From Rhizoctonia solani (Eukaryota > Basidiomycota > Agaricomycetes > Cantharellales > Ceratobasidiaceae), in contig NC_057378.1 in the NCBI RefSeq assembly GCF_016906535.1, positions 992,001-1,056,000 of the forward strand: 64,000 nt of DNA. The letters are read 5' to 3'. Below the pieces are notes generated by a model, which saw only the letters and a list, made by a program, of their open reading frames with translations, was not told where the DNA came from and did no database searches. Positions 36,141-48,618 of this stretch are shown here, piece after piece; position 1 is the first letter of the stretch; each line of letters starts with the position of its first letter. The position numbers were made by a program, and so were the translations under genes.

Positions 36141-37414
36141 TTAATTGGTATCCTCATCGTCATACTACAACATATGAATCAGTATATAATCATCGGGTTG
36201 ATTTACTGACATACCCTATAGCATAGCCCATTAGATAACGTGTCCATCAAGCTCTCAACAGGCCGGTCCTCCGCAAGACCTAAGAATCTCATCGGGTCAC
36301 CCAATGTGGCTGTATTGGTAGTGACATTCTGGACGGTGTTTCCTCCGTAATCCCAAATGCGGGTCTCGTTACGACCCTGCCAAAGCGTCCAAAGACGATC
36401 AACCTGAGAGTGGTGGACAAAGAACTAGAGCCGGGAATTGAGCCAGAGAAGAGCCTAGCGAATGACAATACATACAAGAGGTTCGTTGGGAGAATATTGA
36501 CGCCTTATGTCACCTCCAATAGCACGATGTATGTGATCATGGGGAATACCTGAATGCGAGAGAGAGTGAGCATAGAGCATCTTCTATGACAAGCGTGTGC
36601 ATACGTTCGGTATTATTCCAAAAATTGATATAGTCGGGATAGTCCATAATCCTCTTCACTACAGCACTGGTCCAGTTTCCAGGCATCTCACTAGTCAAAT
36701 TGAAACTGCGCCTCAAGCAATGAGGTTCGGGAATGTTCATCTGAGAAATTTAAGCTCAAGAATCAAGTCGAATGAGTAAATTCGTGCATACCTGCATGCC
36801 AGCATATGGCCCATTCTCAACACAGCTTGCCGTCGAGTTGTCGCCTTCTGGGAACCCCGTTCTCCCAAACCCAGTCTTGGGGTCAAAGATTTTCGCTCTC
36901 TTGAAGGCGCTCACACTATCAGCGTCGTGAGTCCAGTCCCAGTAAGGAATTCCTTCAGTGTATCCGCATTCACTCAGGTCCTTTGGGGAAAATATTAGGG
37001 GGTGTACCTTTTCGAAACAGAATTCAGTAGCCTACCCTTTCACGCATAATAAGGAAGTAGCGATGCCATGGATAGAATGCACCAACTTTGTGAACTACAG
37101 GCAATGTCAGTTTCAGTCGATCACAGACATGTTATACCTCACATACTAGTCTGATTAGTTATGAGATGAATATAGGAGTAATCATCATATAACGTCTTGC
37201 TCGCGCCCCCTGATTCAACGATACTAGGCTTAGTTTGGAGACATTTTGTTGCCTTGTGGAAAGCGTCCCGCTGCGCCTGTGACAGACTGTTCCAGTTGCG
37301 ACGAATGCGAGGATTAGTGCATTGCGTCCGCTTAGCTGGCGCCGAAAGAATACCCGGAAGGACGAGCAAAAGGGTAGCCCAGAAGAGCGTAACTTGTCGA
37401 GCTGTTGAGAACAT
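36141..37414 (-). CDS. Secreted tyrosinase-like type-3 copper oxidase
   Basis: Type-3 copper enzymes of this family hydroxylate or oxidise phenols. The ATG at 37414 begins a signal peptide (TLFWATLLLVLPGILSAPA). The mature part starts CTNPRIRRNWNSLSQAQRDA, then LYDDYSYIH. CuA ligands are the His of SYIH, the His of IHKVG (after an intron) and the His of YPWHRYF. CuB ligands are in HDHIHRAIGGD and VHHSQVDRLWTLWQ. GIPYWDWTHDAD and GPYAGMQ are also family text. The last exon is tiny (YDDEDTN, stop at 36141). Roughly 350 residues; it lacks the long C-terminal shielding domain of classical fungal tyrosinases, as in short secreted forms. Introns are short. The substrate is unknown. Confidence 0.88.
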
Positions 37415-39555
37415 ATCTAGACTAGGAGCTGACCTGCTGTTAAACAGGTTTGAGAGAAATCGAGAGGTTGATGGGTGAGCTTAGCCAGAGACGCATTCAT
37501 TTATTCTAGTGCCAAGCTCAAGAGGTTGCACAGCTTGAATATCCTAGCCGTGATTGACCATATTAAGTATTACGGGCTAACAAACCTCGTGTTAGCTTTG
37601 GATTTATGCGTGGCCTTTTCGGGCACCCGGGTGTGTACACGGAATAACAGACTATGCCACTTCTGGTCGGAGATTTACAGTTAGTGTATAAAACGAGGTA
37701 AAGGAGTCTAGGTGAATATTACTCGACAAATTTAACTGGGCGATACAATCTACCGCACATGTAGCTAACCGAGAAAATCATCGCAATTGGCGGTCTCATT
37801 CGAATAGCCACGAGATCTAGCTGTGACCATAATAGGCGCCGGTCTAGCTTGGCAAGGCCAGCTGATCGGCCATGAGGGACGAATACAATTGATTGCTGTG
37901 TGATAAATCATGCACACTGCCATCGAGCACTTTTTTTTTTGCTGAGTCTAAGTACTGGGCGGCCATTGAATTTTTAGTGTGCAGCATGGGGCCTTCGACT
38001 CAGGCACAAGGAGAGTATCAGCACCGATTGACATACTGGATAGTACCAGAAGTGAGTTGTAAAAGTGGTATGTTGACCATATCAATTGCAACTTGGCTGT
38101 GTTCGCAAGACAATCGGGCGATCAGATCGCCAATAGTGTCACTGCCACGGGGTGGGTAGCTGATGACTTCTTTGTTGTTCTCAAGTTATGTGCAAATCAC
38201 ATCAAATACGGTCCGGTCCGTCTTCTCGGGAACGGGTTCACATCAGCCCTGATTGGCTCCAAACTGCGTTCGTTTTACTCTTGTTGAAACTATCTTACGT
38301 CAAGGCCGACCCAAAGACCCCACAAGCCTCATGTCTTCGGCGCTTATTCTGCCTGTACTGTACAGGACCAAAGGGTGTTCTCAAAGGTTCCTCATTCGTG
38401 TGCTTAAATGTTTTCTTCCTACCTTTAAATAGACCTATCCCATGACGCCCGCCCTCGTACTTTCCCTCCTGCGCATTTTTTGGGATCTGCTAAAATTTAG
38501 CCTAATTTACAGAGATGGATCCATGACTAACTAGTCAGTTACCGGTGCCAGTGTGATCGGATTGGTCTGTCAAGTGGGACACATTCCTTTATATGGGACG
38601 CATGTTTACAGCTTCATATTACTATTATAAAGACCTATCTTTCAACTAGTTTATAGTGATAATATACTCTATTCGTGAGCAGAGTCACCACCGCCAGCGG
38701 CTTCATCGAAGTTCCCGGCCTGCTAAATGGATAGATTATCGATTATACACATATTAGCTTAGTGAGGCATCAGTAATACATAAAGTGTAGTTAGATATTC
38801 TGATTCATCATTAAAGTCTCAAAAGGGTGGGATCAACGGTTGCGGCCGCAAATAACGTAGACTCCGAAACTGGTCTTGGTTTTAAAATACCGCAGCGTGA
38901 ATCAAGACTCGCCAGGTAGTAGCTATATTAGCATATATGTAGAACTATGCGAGGTAGCTTTGTGACTGGATGGCTTTGCGTGGTTGGCACGAAGAGACGA
39001 GCACATTACTTTAAGTAGCCCTGGTACTAGTGGATTCGAGAGATCGCCGGAAAGTGTTTTGAAGTATGTCATTGCTTTTGGGAAATGAAAATTACTTTGT
39101 ATGATATCGATTAACTTGTCAAAAGATTAAGAGCCATCGAGGGCATTACCTATGGTACTGTATGACCCGTTTAGGAAGGCATGCAACCGTATAGCAAATC
39201 CATTTCAAAGCATAATTAAATCGGCGTCACGTGTAGTCACGTGAGTTTGTTTTGAGTAGACAAAGGATCAGATAATTATAATTCATTTCTTGATGTACCA
39301 CAACACGCGACAGTGGCGAGGAAAATCAATGAGTTGGGATTGACCATGGCCAACTGTTAGTAGCTGCGCTCCCCCCGACTTCCCTTCCGCCCCGCCTCTG
39401 TTTTTGATAATCTGAAACGAACTCATTTCAACTTGGTGTTGTGGGGGAATCATACAGCAGCCAAGCCTCCACTGCTGGCCACCACCCACTCTAGGTTCGG
39501 AAGTGAAGATCGAATAGGCGAAGCCCGATTTTACCCCGCTGGGAGTCCGCTTCCG
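37415..39555. other. Intergenic, 2.1 kb, no supported gene
   Basis: Largely AT-rich. A short minus-strand open end at about 38675-38725 (reads QAGNFDEAAGGGDSAHE, stop, after a TTTAG acceptor) could be the last exon of a small gene reading toward 38.6 kb, but no upstream exon was found. A CACGTGTAGTCACGTGAG pair at 39228-39245 may be a promoter element of the plus-strand gene that follows. Confidence 0.4.
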
Positions 39556-41718
39556 ATGGATCGACGAGGCACCGAAACTCCTTCGGAGCGACCATATTTC
39601 CAGCAACCAGGAGGGCAATACTATGAAGAGCCCCAGCAGTACGATGTATACGAAGAGGAACACGAGGTGCTACAGCCCGAGCCAGTTGTGGCGAAGCCCA
39701 AGAAGAAGAATAAAATCAAGCAAATATTCTCGCGACTGAAACGGAAGAAGACGGTCGAGCCGAAGAGGAAACCTGTTGTGTTGGACACACCCGATGACCC
39801 ACCCGGGCGACCTTTGCCCCACACACCGCGTACGGAGTCTGATCTGCAACCACCGGCGCCTGTCTTCCACCCTCCTCCGAGCGAGATTAGTAGCCGGCGC
39901 TATGAGCTACGGGATCCTGGATTTGCCCCTCCTCCGTCCTCTCTCCCTCGTCGAATGTCGGTTACTACTCCCGTGATGAGTCATTACGTGCCAGGGAAAA
40001 CGCCACTCGAACCGGTACTCGGGAGGGCAGTGTATTTGACCCACCACGAGGTGGGACTGTCGTCCCGCCATCCGAACCCAGTCTATTTGGACCCGCTCCC
40101 ACCGGACCAACCACAGCTGCAACAAATACTACCTTATATCATGAGCAACACTGGGATGAGCATCATGATAGCGTCTATGATGCTGGGCCCCCTCCTATGC
40201 TGGTCGACGAGCGATCTGGCAACCGGGTCCCACGCGATTACAGTTATGCTTCGACAGGTAGCCATCCTAGTGGAGTCCCTCCAAAGAAGAAGAAGCGCTC
40301 GCTCGGTGGTATGTTCAAACGTATATTTAGTCGCAAGAAGAAGAAGCAACCGCCGGCCGTCCATCCTGTGACTATCGTAGAGTCTGACCCAGCTGATCAT
40401 CAACCACATTATGTCGAGCAAGAGGTCTATGTTGAGCCAGCTCCTCCTACTGCTAGAACCTCTCGAACATCTGGGACAGGTAGCGCCCACAGACCTGCTG
40501 TCGTCGTTAGGCCTGGATCGTCCAGGACTCACTCGACTCGAACTTCCGCAGCCTCCCATCCTGCCATGATTCCGGTCAAAGCGCCGTCATCTAGGACCTC
40601 ATCGGCCGTTCCGCAGTGGTTTCGCCTCGCTCCTCTCGTTCGCGCCCGTCAACTCAAGAGCCGATCCTCGAAACCATGGTGCCTATCTCTCCTCGTGACT
40701 CAATGACGCTTCGTCGCGGTACGGGCTCATCAGTTGTACCCCCCAGACGATATAATACTGGTTCTTCGGTTCCTGTTCCCAACGATACAATACTGATACG
40801 TCATTCAACGGTCTCGGTCGACATGGAACAAATTCGAGCACCAGACTTGGGCGGCAGGCAACAGCTTCGACTGGGCGCACGGTCCCGATTGCTACTGCTC
40901 GATCGTCTCCCAGGTAACATCGAGTACCAATAGTCCATCCCCTTCGATCCGAACCGCAGATAAGAGCTGGGGCGAGGTACACGTTCCACCACAACCTGCA
41001 CCTGCACCGCTCCTGTCGCCTCGAGGCCTGGAGGTCTAGGACTCGGATTGGGGAGCCGCCCTCTGGCTGGACCCATACCCATCACTTCACGTCCTGCTGC
41101 CCGTCCTACCGCCCGTGCACCTCGCCGAACTTACGCCGCGCCGCCTCCACGAAAGCCATACGTCCATGTTCCACGACCTATTCCCCCACACCTCGATACC
41201 CTTCTTTGCCTACTAGATTCTTCCGGCAACAACCGGATCAGATGCTCAGGTTCAAATGATTGTACTGCCCTTAGAGATCTAGCTGCAGAGGAACGTCACC
41301 GAACTGCTGTAACAGAACAAGACTCGCCGAAGAACGAGCCTCGCGGCTTTGAGCTCGGTTACCTGGATCACACGCTGACTGTCTTTTGATATTTTTTCTT
41401 TGCATATCTTGATACGACTCGACGACGACTTGATACGACTATCTATGATTCTAGATTGAGCGACTGCTGGACATCATGCGCCAAGGACACGAAGTTACGA
41501 TGCAGACTTTCAGGGATATGATTGAGCGTAAGCATTTTTATTAGTTATCGCGTGCTTCTTCAGTAACCGTGGCTGCTTTAGGCTGGCGCAGAGATATTGA
41601 TGTTAGCCATGAACGATTCCTCGCAGAGCAAGCCGCACGAGCAGAAGCGCGCGAGCGTAAGCGCCAGAAGCCCATACGTTGGCAGCCTGGAGTTAATATC
41701 TGGGAACCAAATTACTAA
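39556..41718 (+). CDS. Low-complexity polybasic protein of unknown function (several frame breaks)
   Basis: ATG at 39556 (MDRRGTETPSERPYFQQPGG). It is Pro/Ser/Arg-rich and probably disordered. It has two related basic amphipathic segments, PKKKNKIKQIFSRLKRKK (about 39.70 kb) and KKKKRSLGGMFKRIFSRKKK (about 40.29 kb), resembling membrane-binding or nuclear-localisation helices. The C-terminal exon (after an intron ending at 41580) is helical: LLDIMRQGHEVTMQTFRDMI, then a charged run and IRWQPGVNIWEPNY. The frame breaks at least at 40014 and 40611, where one extra G or C restores reading (PLEPGTREGSVFD; SSAVPAVVSPRSS), and again near 40850, 41030, 41190 and 41240. No family recognised. A true pseudogene cannot be excluded. 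Confidence 0.55.
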
Positions 41719-41883
41719 TCATCACGAAAGGGACATTGATTTACGGACGGACTATGATTTATGCATGCCACACAATTCTTCTTTTTTTTTTCTTCGATTG
41801 GAATACTAGGGGCCGATGATCCAGTGTAATCTAGTGTAAATCTTGTACTTCAATCGTTTTATTCACACAATCAGTACTTGTAT

Positions 41884-44800
41884 TTAGCTCATGTGTCGCA
41901 AGTACTGGCGGTAGGGCATGTAGTTTAATTTTTTTGGTTCGTCAAAGATGTCAAAATCATCCATGTCTTCATAAATCAGCGGATGAATCTGAGCTTTCTT
42001 CTGCTTCATACTCGACCTCTTGTTCGGTATCTTCGATTCGTCATACAATTCATCAACTTCTGATCCGAGCTCATCGGAATCTTGCTCTCCTGGGTCAGCA
42101 GCTCCAGGTTCCCCTCCAGGCATTTCAGAGTTCCAGTATCTGCTACCATAGTGCAAGAATAGCTCGTTGCCGTTCCAAATGACCAGCTGGAGACAAATAT
42201 CAGCTCTATTATAGACAAGCAGCCAATACATTCCTCACTTGCGTATAATGCAATATGTTTCTCGTTTCCGACCCCAGACATCTGCGTGTAAGGTTTCGCA
42301 TAAGAAAGTATCACATTTATTTATCAAGTTCGAGGCTTACACTTCGCGCCACAGTTCGCATTTCCATTACTTGGGTGATTCGCGAATCTTGATTCGTTTC
42401 CTGCGTACCCAGCATCGATAGTCAAACCGAGTAGTTTGGAATATCGAATAGGTAATTCCGGTGCGTCGCATCAGCAACTAGACTAAACGTTTGCGTGAGA
42501 GATGGAGATCGGACACGGTGCCTATTACGTACCTTCTTCGAAGAGCAGTTCGCGGAAGGCAAATGTCGCCCGTGTAGTCTGTTGATCTACAGTGAGTATC
42601 AATACCGGTGGTATTTTCAAGTTACTGACCGGAGATGAGAGTGTTTTTGACTACGTTGCCAACGAGGAACAGGCCATTGCCGTATTGACTGGGCTTGACA
42701 ACAGTTTGCTGCATTCGGGTAAGTAAAGTCAAGTTGAGACAAGTGGCAAACTGGCTCTACCTTCCATTGCTTCATCAGGATCCCAACGTTCATACACGGC
42801 CCTCCATCTGCGCAAAAAATTATCATTTCATCTTAGCGACACGCATATTCGGGACAAACCTCTAAACCAGGGTTCAACATCAGTGAGTTATAGATAAAAG
42901 ACAGTGCACATACCGAGCTTTGCACCCCGTACAAAGATCTGGGTCACACTCCATTCCGCGTTATAGCATTTGCACCCATTACGGCCCTCAGTTCTACATG
43001 TATCTGTTTTCGAGTCTGCTTTGCAATCACACCCTCTGCGACGCTGTTTGCCTGCCCTCAAGGTATCAGTACCGGGAGGCTTTGAGAAAACTATCTTTAC
43101 AGTTCTTGGTGTCACACTTGCAGTCCCGAATGCAATGTCGGTTTGAAGCATAGCAAGAGCAGTGAGGGTTCTTGTAGCAAGGTCCAGGGTGATCGCATTC
43201 TTCAAGTCTGAAGTAAACGATTGTATCAGAGTATATAACGCGGTGAATTACATTACTCACGCGGGGTATGCTTCCCTTTCTACAATGGCAGAAGCTAGCT
43301 GAGTATTGCAAAGATAATATCATAAGTAACTTACTGATTGATCCTCCTCCCCTTCTTTCCTCAAATTCAGGATGATCCTCGTCCGGCTCGGGCTCTGATA
43401 AATCGCTATATAGTCTATTTCGAATATCGTAGGCCTAACACCCGTTAATTTAAGCCGGAAAAATTGCAAGAGGATGTACTTGTCGGCAGGTAACCTTGTC
43501 CCAGCTTAATTCTGCTACATCACAAGGCATTGCGTCCGGATCGACCCTCCATATAGTCTCGATATCGGCTTGTACCCGTGCGTCCGGCTCGGATTCCAGC
43601 TCGATTATATCAAGGCTCTATCCTTGACAAGAAAAGAATTACCATGATCAATGCGGCTGATCAAAACCGACCCTAGGCCTAACACCCGTTAATTTAAGCC
43701 GGAAAAATTGCAAGAGGATGTACTTGTCGGCATCGGCTTGTACCCGTGCGTCCGGCTCGGATTCCAGCTCGATTATATCAAGGCTCTATCCTTGACAAGA
43801 AAGAATTACCATGATCATGCGGCTGATCAAAACCGACCCATTGATTCAACCCACCGAATCGCCTTCAGAAGTTCCGAAAGAAAAGGAGAAACAGTTGTTT
43901 CCGCATCGTGCCCTTTTCAATCGTTTAAAACTGAGCAAGAGCTTGTGTGCCGACACGGTCGGCTTTCTCCATCGAGGAGTCTGAGGGCCACGGCCTCGGC
44001 GATTGTCAGCTTCTTGAGCTTCAACTGTGTGCGGTGTCTATTAGCATACTATAGTCATTAGCTCATATAGTACATTCAAATGACACAACTTACAATGAGT
44101 AGGGCACATTATCCCTTGACAGTCTATCTTATAGCAAATATGAAAAGCCTTTTCTCTAACTCTAGATTCGAGCGTGGCCTTTCTTCCTTGTGACACCATT
44201 CGTCTATAGATAGGTGAGGCAAGGGTGGATCCTGAGCGAATATGATGTCTAAATCAGGGTACGTCCTAAGATCTATTTAAAAGCTTGCAAATGAAAAGGA
44301 GTGAGGGGCAAACCGATGCCTCAGAGTCTTGAATAGTGCGCTAATATCTTGAGGAATTGCTTTAGTCTCATCTATCCTATCTTCGGTCATCTTGTGAATA
44401 TACAATAGTCGACGGATAGTTTCTGCTCCAATAATATCCTCTGTTGGAGCTGTGAATACCCGTGTCGTCTACAGGATATGGGCGACTGACCATCATTGTC
44501 CAACCAACGGCGAAATGTTGCCAGGCTTCAATATCCAGAAAGGATGCTTCATAACTCAGCATTATATTCTTCGCGTTCCGGCGTTTCATTTCCGGTGGTA
44601 TAAAGGGCATCGACTCTTGGTTGTTGGCCGGATTGTCGCCCGCCCCAAGGTTAACTAGCTTCTGCTTTCGAATCCTTCGCCGTGCGTCCACAGGGTCCAT
44701 TCGCCCTTCATTAACCATGACCGGAGGCTCTGGTTCTGGCTCTTTATCGTCATTCTTCTTCCCTTTACCCTTACCCTTCCCCCTTTTCTTCTTCTCATCC

Positions 44801-45276
44801 TCGATCTGAGCTTGAACTTGGACTTCAATCTCTTCATCATCACCAGTAGCCACTCTGATTCGTTCTCCGGTGCGAGTCTGAACCCAGATGTCACCACGAA
44901 TGTAGTTTTGTTGACGCAAGTGCGAGAAGCTGCTATACTGAGGAATTGTTTTTGTCGTAAACCTGTTCATCCAAAGGGCAGAGCTAGGAGAAGGCCCAAC
45001 CGTCGGTTCGAGAAGCTCGTCTTCTAGATCGATTTCCACGGGATCATAATACAAAGCCCGAAGCTCTTGTCCTACTTTATGAGCTGTACCACTCTGGAGA
45101 CTAGCTTGGAACAAACTCTCGTCGAGTTCCTCCTCGTCTTCGTCATCGAGATTGGCGAGCTGGTCAAAACGTAACGTCTCTGAAATGTGACGGGCCGCCC
45201 AGTTTTGAAATTGATCCCAGCATTCTTTGAATGTTTCATCGGCTATCTCAATGTCCGACTGCCCTTGGCGCGCCAT
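41884..45276 (-). CDS. EZH/E(z)-like SET-domain protein, divergent H3K27-methyltransferase type
   Basis: Resembles the catalytic subunit of Polycomb complex 2. The ATG at 45276 (MARQGQSDIEIADETFKECW) starts a helical, then acidic and Lys/Gly-rich head. Next come VFTAPTEDIIGAETIRRLLY and CYKIDCQGIMCPTH, an EZH-type Cys motif. A CXC-like region reads ECDHPGPCYKNPHCSCYASN and HCIRDCKCDTKNC. The SET domain reads VVKPSQYGNGLFLVGNVVKN, SRFANHPSNGNANCGAKC and NELFLHYGSRYW. The canonical forms are NHSxxPNC and EELFFDYG, so the pseudoknot has NHP for NHS and LHYG for FDYG. Activity is therefore uncertain. Introns are numerous, and one exon near 43.5-43.8 kb lies in a tandem duplication. The stop is at 41884. 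The family call is good; the exon model is partial. Confidence 0.75.
43430..43839. repeat. Tandem duplication inside the SET gene (244 + 166 bp)
   Basis: 43430-43673 is repeated directly as 43674-43839. The second copy lacks 76 bp (equivalent to 43489-43564) and two single bases. The missing part contains the 3' end of an exon and its splice donor on the minus strand, so the second copy holds a donor-less exon remnant. Joining the GTGGGT donor at about 43856 to the acceptor in the first copy (…DS | SLDIIELESEPDAR) keeps the frame and skips the remnant. Confidence 0.8.
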
Positions 45277-45635
45277 ACGAAACGTTGACACCTAGAAGAT
45301 GATCGTGATTGTGTTTCGAGTGGCACGTCACGTGACCTTGTATAGCCTAATTAAGCGCTCGATCCATAATGAGTGTGCAGTAACGGGGCACTCCAGTCAA
45401 GTGAGCTCTTGCTATCCGCAATGTTAATATTATGCCACAGACATCTATGGAGAATGAAACTTCCGCCCTTCATTTCTGGCTCATTAATGCTGGACAAGTG
45501 CTGAACATTCTCTTTCATATCATCGGTTGGAGTAATACATACAACGTGCCAGTAATTCAGATGGTATTGGCGTAATTATGCGCATCGATCATGTATCAAA
45601 TTCTACCCCGTTTAATTTGCCTACTTAAAGGAAGC
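45277..45635. other. Intergenic, SET-gene promoter side
   Basis: About 360 nt between the SET gene start and the 3' end of the next minus-strand gene. It has a TGGCACGTCACGTGACC palindromic stretch at 45320-45336, a plausible factor site. No gene seen. Confidence 0.5.
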
Positions 45636-47283
45636 TCAAACTAAACTCAGGGTTGCCCTTATACTCAATTCCGGGCACAGTGCTTTGGCACTTTCGGAAA
45701 AGCTGGGAGTACCGGGTGGGACATCGTTGAACCGCTGAAGACATTTCTCGGCAAGTCCTAGGCGACCAAGGTGCGGGAGCTGTGTGAGAATATCAAGCAA
45801 ACTCTTCTGTAGATAATTTTGTATCTTTCAATGTGAGTCCCGTATGTTACTCATAAGGACACTCGCCTGGTCATATTGACTAGGGCCATTGAGACCCGTC
45901 GTTAGGATAACCAACTCCTTCAGGACCGGCACTCTAGCTGCTATTTCGCCTAGTATGTGTATCACATTCGAGTCACCGTTAGAATCGTACGCCCCTTCGT
46001 GATTGGTAAAGATTCGTAGGGCCCTTAAACGTGAAAGTTCCGGAAAGCTGGGCCTGCTAAGCTCCTCGATATGAAAGTGATTGAGATGAGCCGGGTAGGC
46101 AATATCTAGTGTCTCTAGCTGTGCTCCAAGGCTCGAATTTAGCAAAGGTGTGACAACTGAGACCGGGGCCCTAATATGACGGATCGAAGGCATCGCTTCC
46201 TCTATGTCACGAGGAGAAATCATCGGTCCTCCCTGTTCTTCAAATTCAGATATGTCCAACTCGATGGTCTGTAAGTGCTTGTGATTTTGAATGAACCTCC
46301 ATATGCCGAAAATGTGGTGACCGAAATTATGGGTGAGTACCGGGCGCTCGTAAACACCCACGCGAAGGTGGCTCAAGTGAGGAAACTCATGTGAAGAGAG
46401 CTCCGCAAGAATATTGTCTACTCCCCATATGGGGCCCATAACTATCGTTGGAAGTTGTTCAGGATCTATCGCCAGAAACTCGATGTTGTGCGCATTACGA
46501 ATCAGTTTAACGATCATATTCGGCACCGTCCAGCTGGGTCTCTCTTTATAGTTGGTTAGCGTCAGGACTGAAGACTGGTCAGGAGTAGAAATTGTTGCCT
46601 CCCATATAGCCGTCAAATCCAATAGAAAGCATTTTTAGACCAGCCAGAGGTCCGTTTTGGTCAAATGTGATGTGTGAACTTGGACCGAATACAGAACTGC
46701 CTTGTGCCCCGTGAAAATCGACATTCACCTAGTTAGATTTTCCGCCCATTAGAGCAAAGTAAAATTATAAAAGAAAATAGAATAAAAACGAAACATACCA
46801 TCTGGAACTTATTATGCGCCATAACCAGACGTAGGGAGCGAAGCTTGGGCAACTCTAGGACAGCCGCTCTAAAGTACGGTACCAGTAGACCTCATTCATA
46901 CCCGAGACGGTCCAAGCAACATGGTCGAGATTCTTCATTTTGGATATCGCAGTTATGAATACTTCTACGTCCTCTTGTTTCAGCTCCATGTCAATCCTCA
47001 GACGGTGCGCATAACTTGGAATTCGAGATGCGCTATCTGTTTCATCGAGAACTTGTTCTGTGAATTCTTCCAGGTAATATTTGATCGTCATGACCGGAAA
47101 ACACGTAAACTGAGACCAACTAGGGTCATTGGTAGCACAGGCTAGACGGATGGATCGGTAAAGGATAGGGAGCGCGACAGATCTCCAGGCTTTACAAACT
47201 GTAGAACTCGATATGAGAGATTTCCTAGGAATTGATGGTAGAACAAGTGCAACAATTTCGATTGGCAAGCTGTCGGTGCGCAT
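45636..47283 (-). CDS. F-box protein, fourth F-box gene (paralogue of 24787-26546)
   Basis: The ATG at 47283 gives MRTDSLPIEIVALVLPSIPR followed by KSLISSSTVCKAWRSVALPI, the F-box. LRR-like blocks follow (AHRLRIDMELKQEDVEVFIT). The frame breaks near 46865, after which LELPKLRSLRLVMAHNKFQ is read. It breaks again near 46625, before DLTAIWEATISTPDQSS, and near 45830 before LLDILTQLPHLGRLGLAEKC. The single-base nature of two of the breaks matches the pattern elsewhere in the window. It ends at the stop at 45636. It is oriented opposite to its paralogue 20 kb away, and both share the SP(Q/R)D(M/I)E(D/E) motif. Its ligase target is unknown. Confidence 0.68.
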
Positions 47284-47483
47284 ATTGGGGAGCGGCAAGT
47301 CCAAGTTGCTTTGTGTAAATGCCAAAGGTCGTTTTTGGTGAAGGCAAGCGCGTTTATGATGTAAGCGCGACTAAGCACACTTAGTCACCAATGGTAATTT
47401 ACAATTCATCCATTCTAAATATAACTCTCACTCATTAAAAAATTACGGTACAAAAAAAAAAGCAACAACCATACATCAACACA

Positions 47484-48235
47484 TTACTTGGAAGCAATCA
47501 TGGGAGCCTTGAGCACCCATTGCCGCCTCGACAGCTCGGACAAACAAAACGCCGCAAACCCGGATCGAGATACGTACGTGCCCAACTTGGGAGCACCGAC
47601 ATACCCAGCGACACAGCCTCGTTCTCGGACCGGGTCAACAACGGAACTCGCACGATGGTCCATTCGATTCCGTCCCCCTCTCTTCGCACGGTTTCTCCGA
47701 TCGCCACTTCGTCCGCATAGGCGTCGTACGCGGTCAGCTTGATGCCCTGGACAAGGGTCCATATTGCCAAGTCCCGTTTATCGTTCGGGTCCGGAATCGA
47801 GACTGTGCCCAGTAATATGATCCGCTTGCACTCTACCTCTGGTTCTTTCATGATTCGCAGGATGAGCGAGTAGGCTTTGGAGAGTGGTAGATTTGAAGGG
47901 TGTGCGCCTGGAAAGTGCGAGGGCGTAGTGCCAGGCCCGAGGTTGGACAGAATGGCATGGGTGTGTCGGATCGCGTGACGTAGAGAATCTTCGTCTGTTA
48001 GTTCTCCTTTAACTACAATGATCGACTCGTGGGATGCTATGTCTGTTCACCCCCACATAATGTAATGTATCATTGAGTTTGATTCGGGTGGAGGGCTGTG
48101 GGGAAACGACACACCCTCTGGTAATTTGGCTGGGTTCCTGACGTAGACTGTAACAATGTGTCCGGCTTCCAGAGCTTTGCGGGTCAAGATGATCCCCATC
48201 TCTCCCGTCGCTCCCAGAATTAAAAGCCTAGTCAT
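47484..48235 (-). CDS. NmrA-like NAD(P)-binding (atypical SDR) protein
   Basis: Rossmann-fold protein of the NmrA / atypical short-chain dehydrogenase group, a family of redox sensors and NAD(P)H reductases. The ATG at 48235 gives MTRLLILGATGEMGIILTRK, with the G-A-T-G-x-x-G dinucleotide loop, then VYVRNPAKLPE (NADP-selecting Arg). A 76-nt intron ends near 48042. Then come VVKGELTDEDSLRHAI, HAILSNLGPGTTPSHFPG, KRIILLGTVSIPDPNDKRDL and IEWTIVRVPLLT. The frame breaks at the CCC run at 47604-47606 (plus strand). One extra base gives SLGYVGAPKLGTYVSRSG and runs to the natural end (QWVLKAPMIASK, stop at 47484). The Tyr/Lys catalytic pair of classical SDRs is not evident, as in NmrA proteins. Confidence 0.8.
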
Positions 48236-48618
48236 TGCGGGATAGAGAACAGATGGTCGTTGTAAGATGATACTATCTTACGGAACGCTTACGAGAAGGG
48301 TGCTGTAGGCACCATGTGTGTTTGCTGTGTGCAGGCGCCACATTGGCATTCAGGCATGTAAATGACGTCAGCGGGTGTCTGGCTGAGGCCGGGCTCGGTT
48401 TCAAAAGAGCCATATATTTAATTAATTAAACATTCCACAGTAGTAAACTTTGATGGCGATCTTCCAAGTTGGCCGATCACTTGTGAACCTAACCAGGCCT
48501 CGGCCATCTCACACCACCCTGCTGCCCTCGACTCGCCCGCTTCAGGTTTTCTCGCATTCCAGTATCGACGTCATCATCTAATTCAATCGTGTCAACCCAT
48601 TATCCGTGCGTCAAATAT
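48236..48618. other. Intergenic / possible 3' exon of GPN1
   Basis: A small alternative last exon of GPN1 may lie at about 48489-48560. Otherwise there is only the upstream region of the NmrA-like gene, including a TATATTTAATTAATTAA stretch at 48411-48427. Confidence 0.4.
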
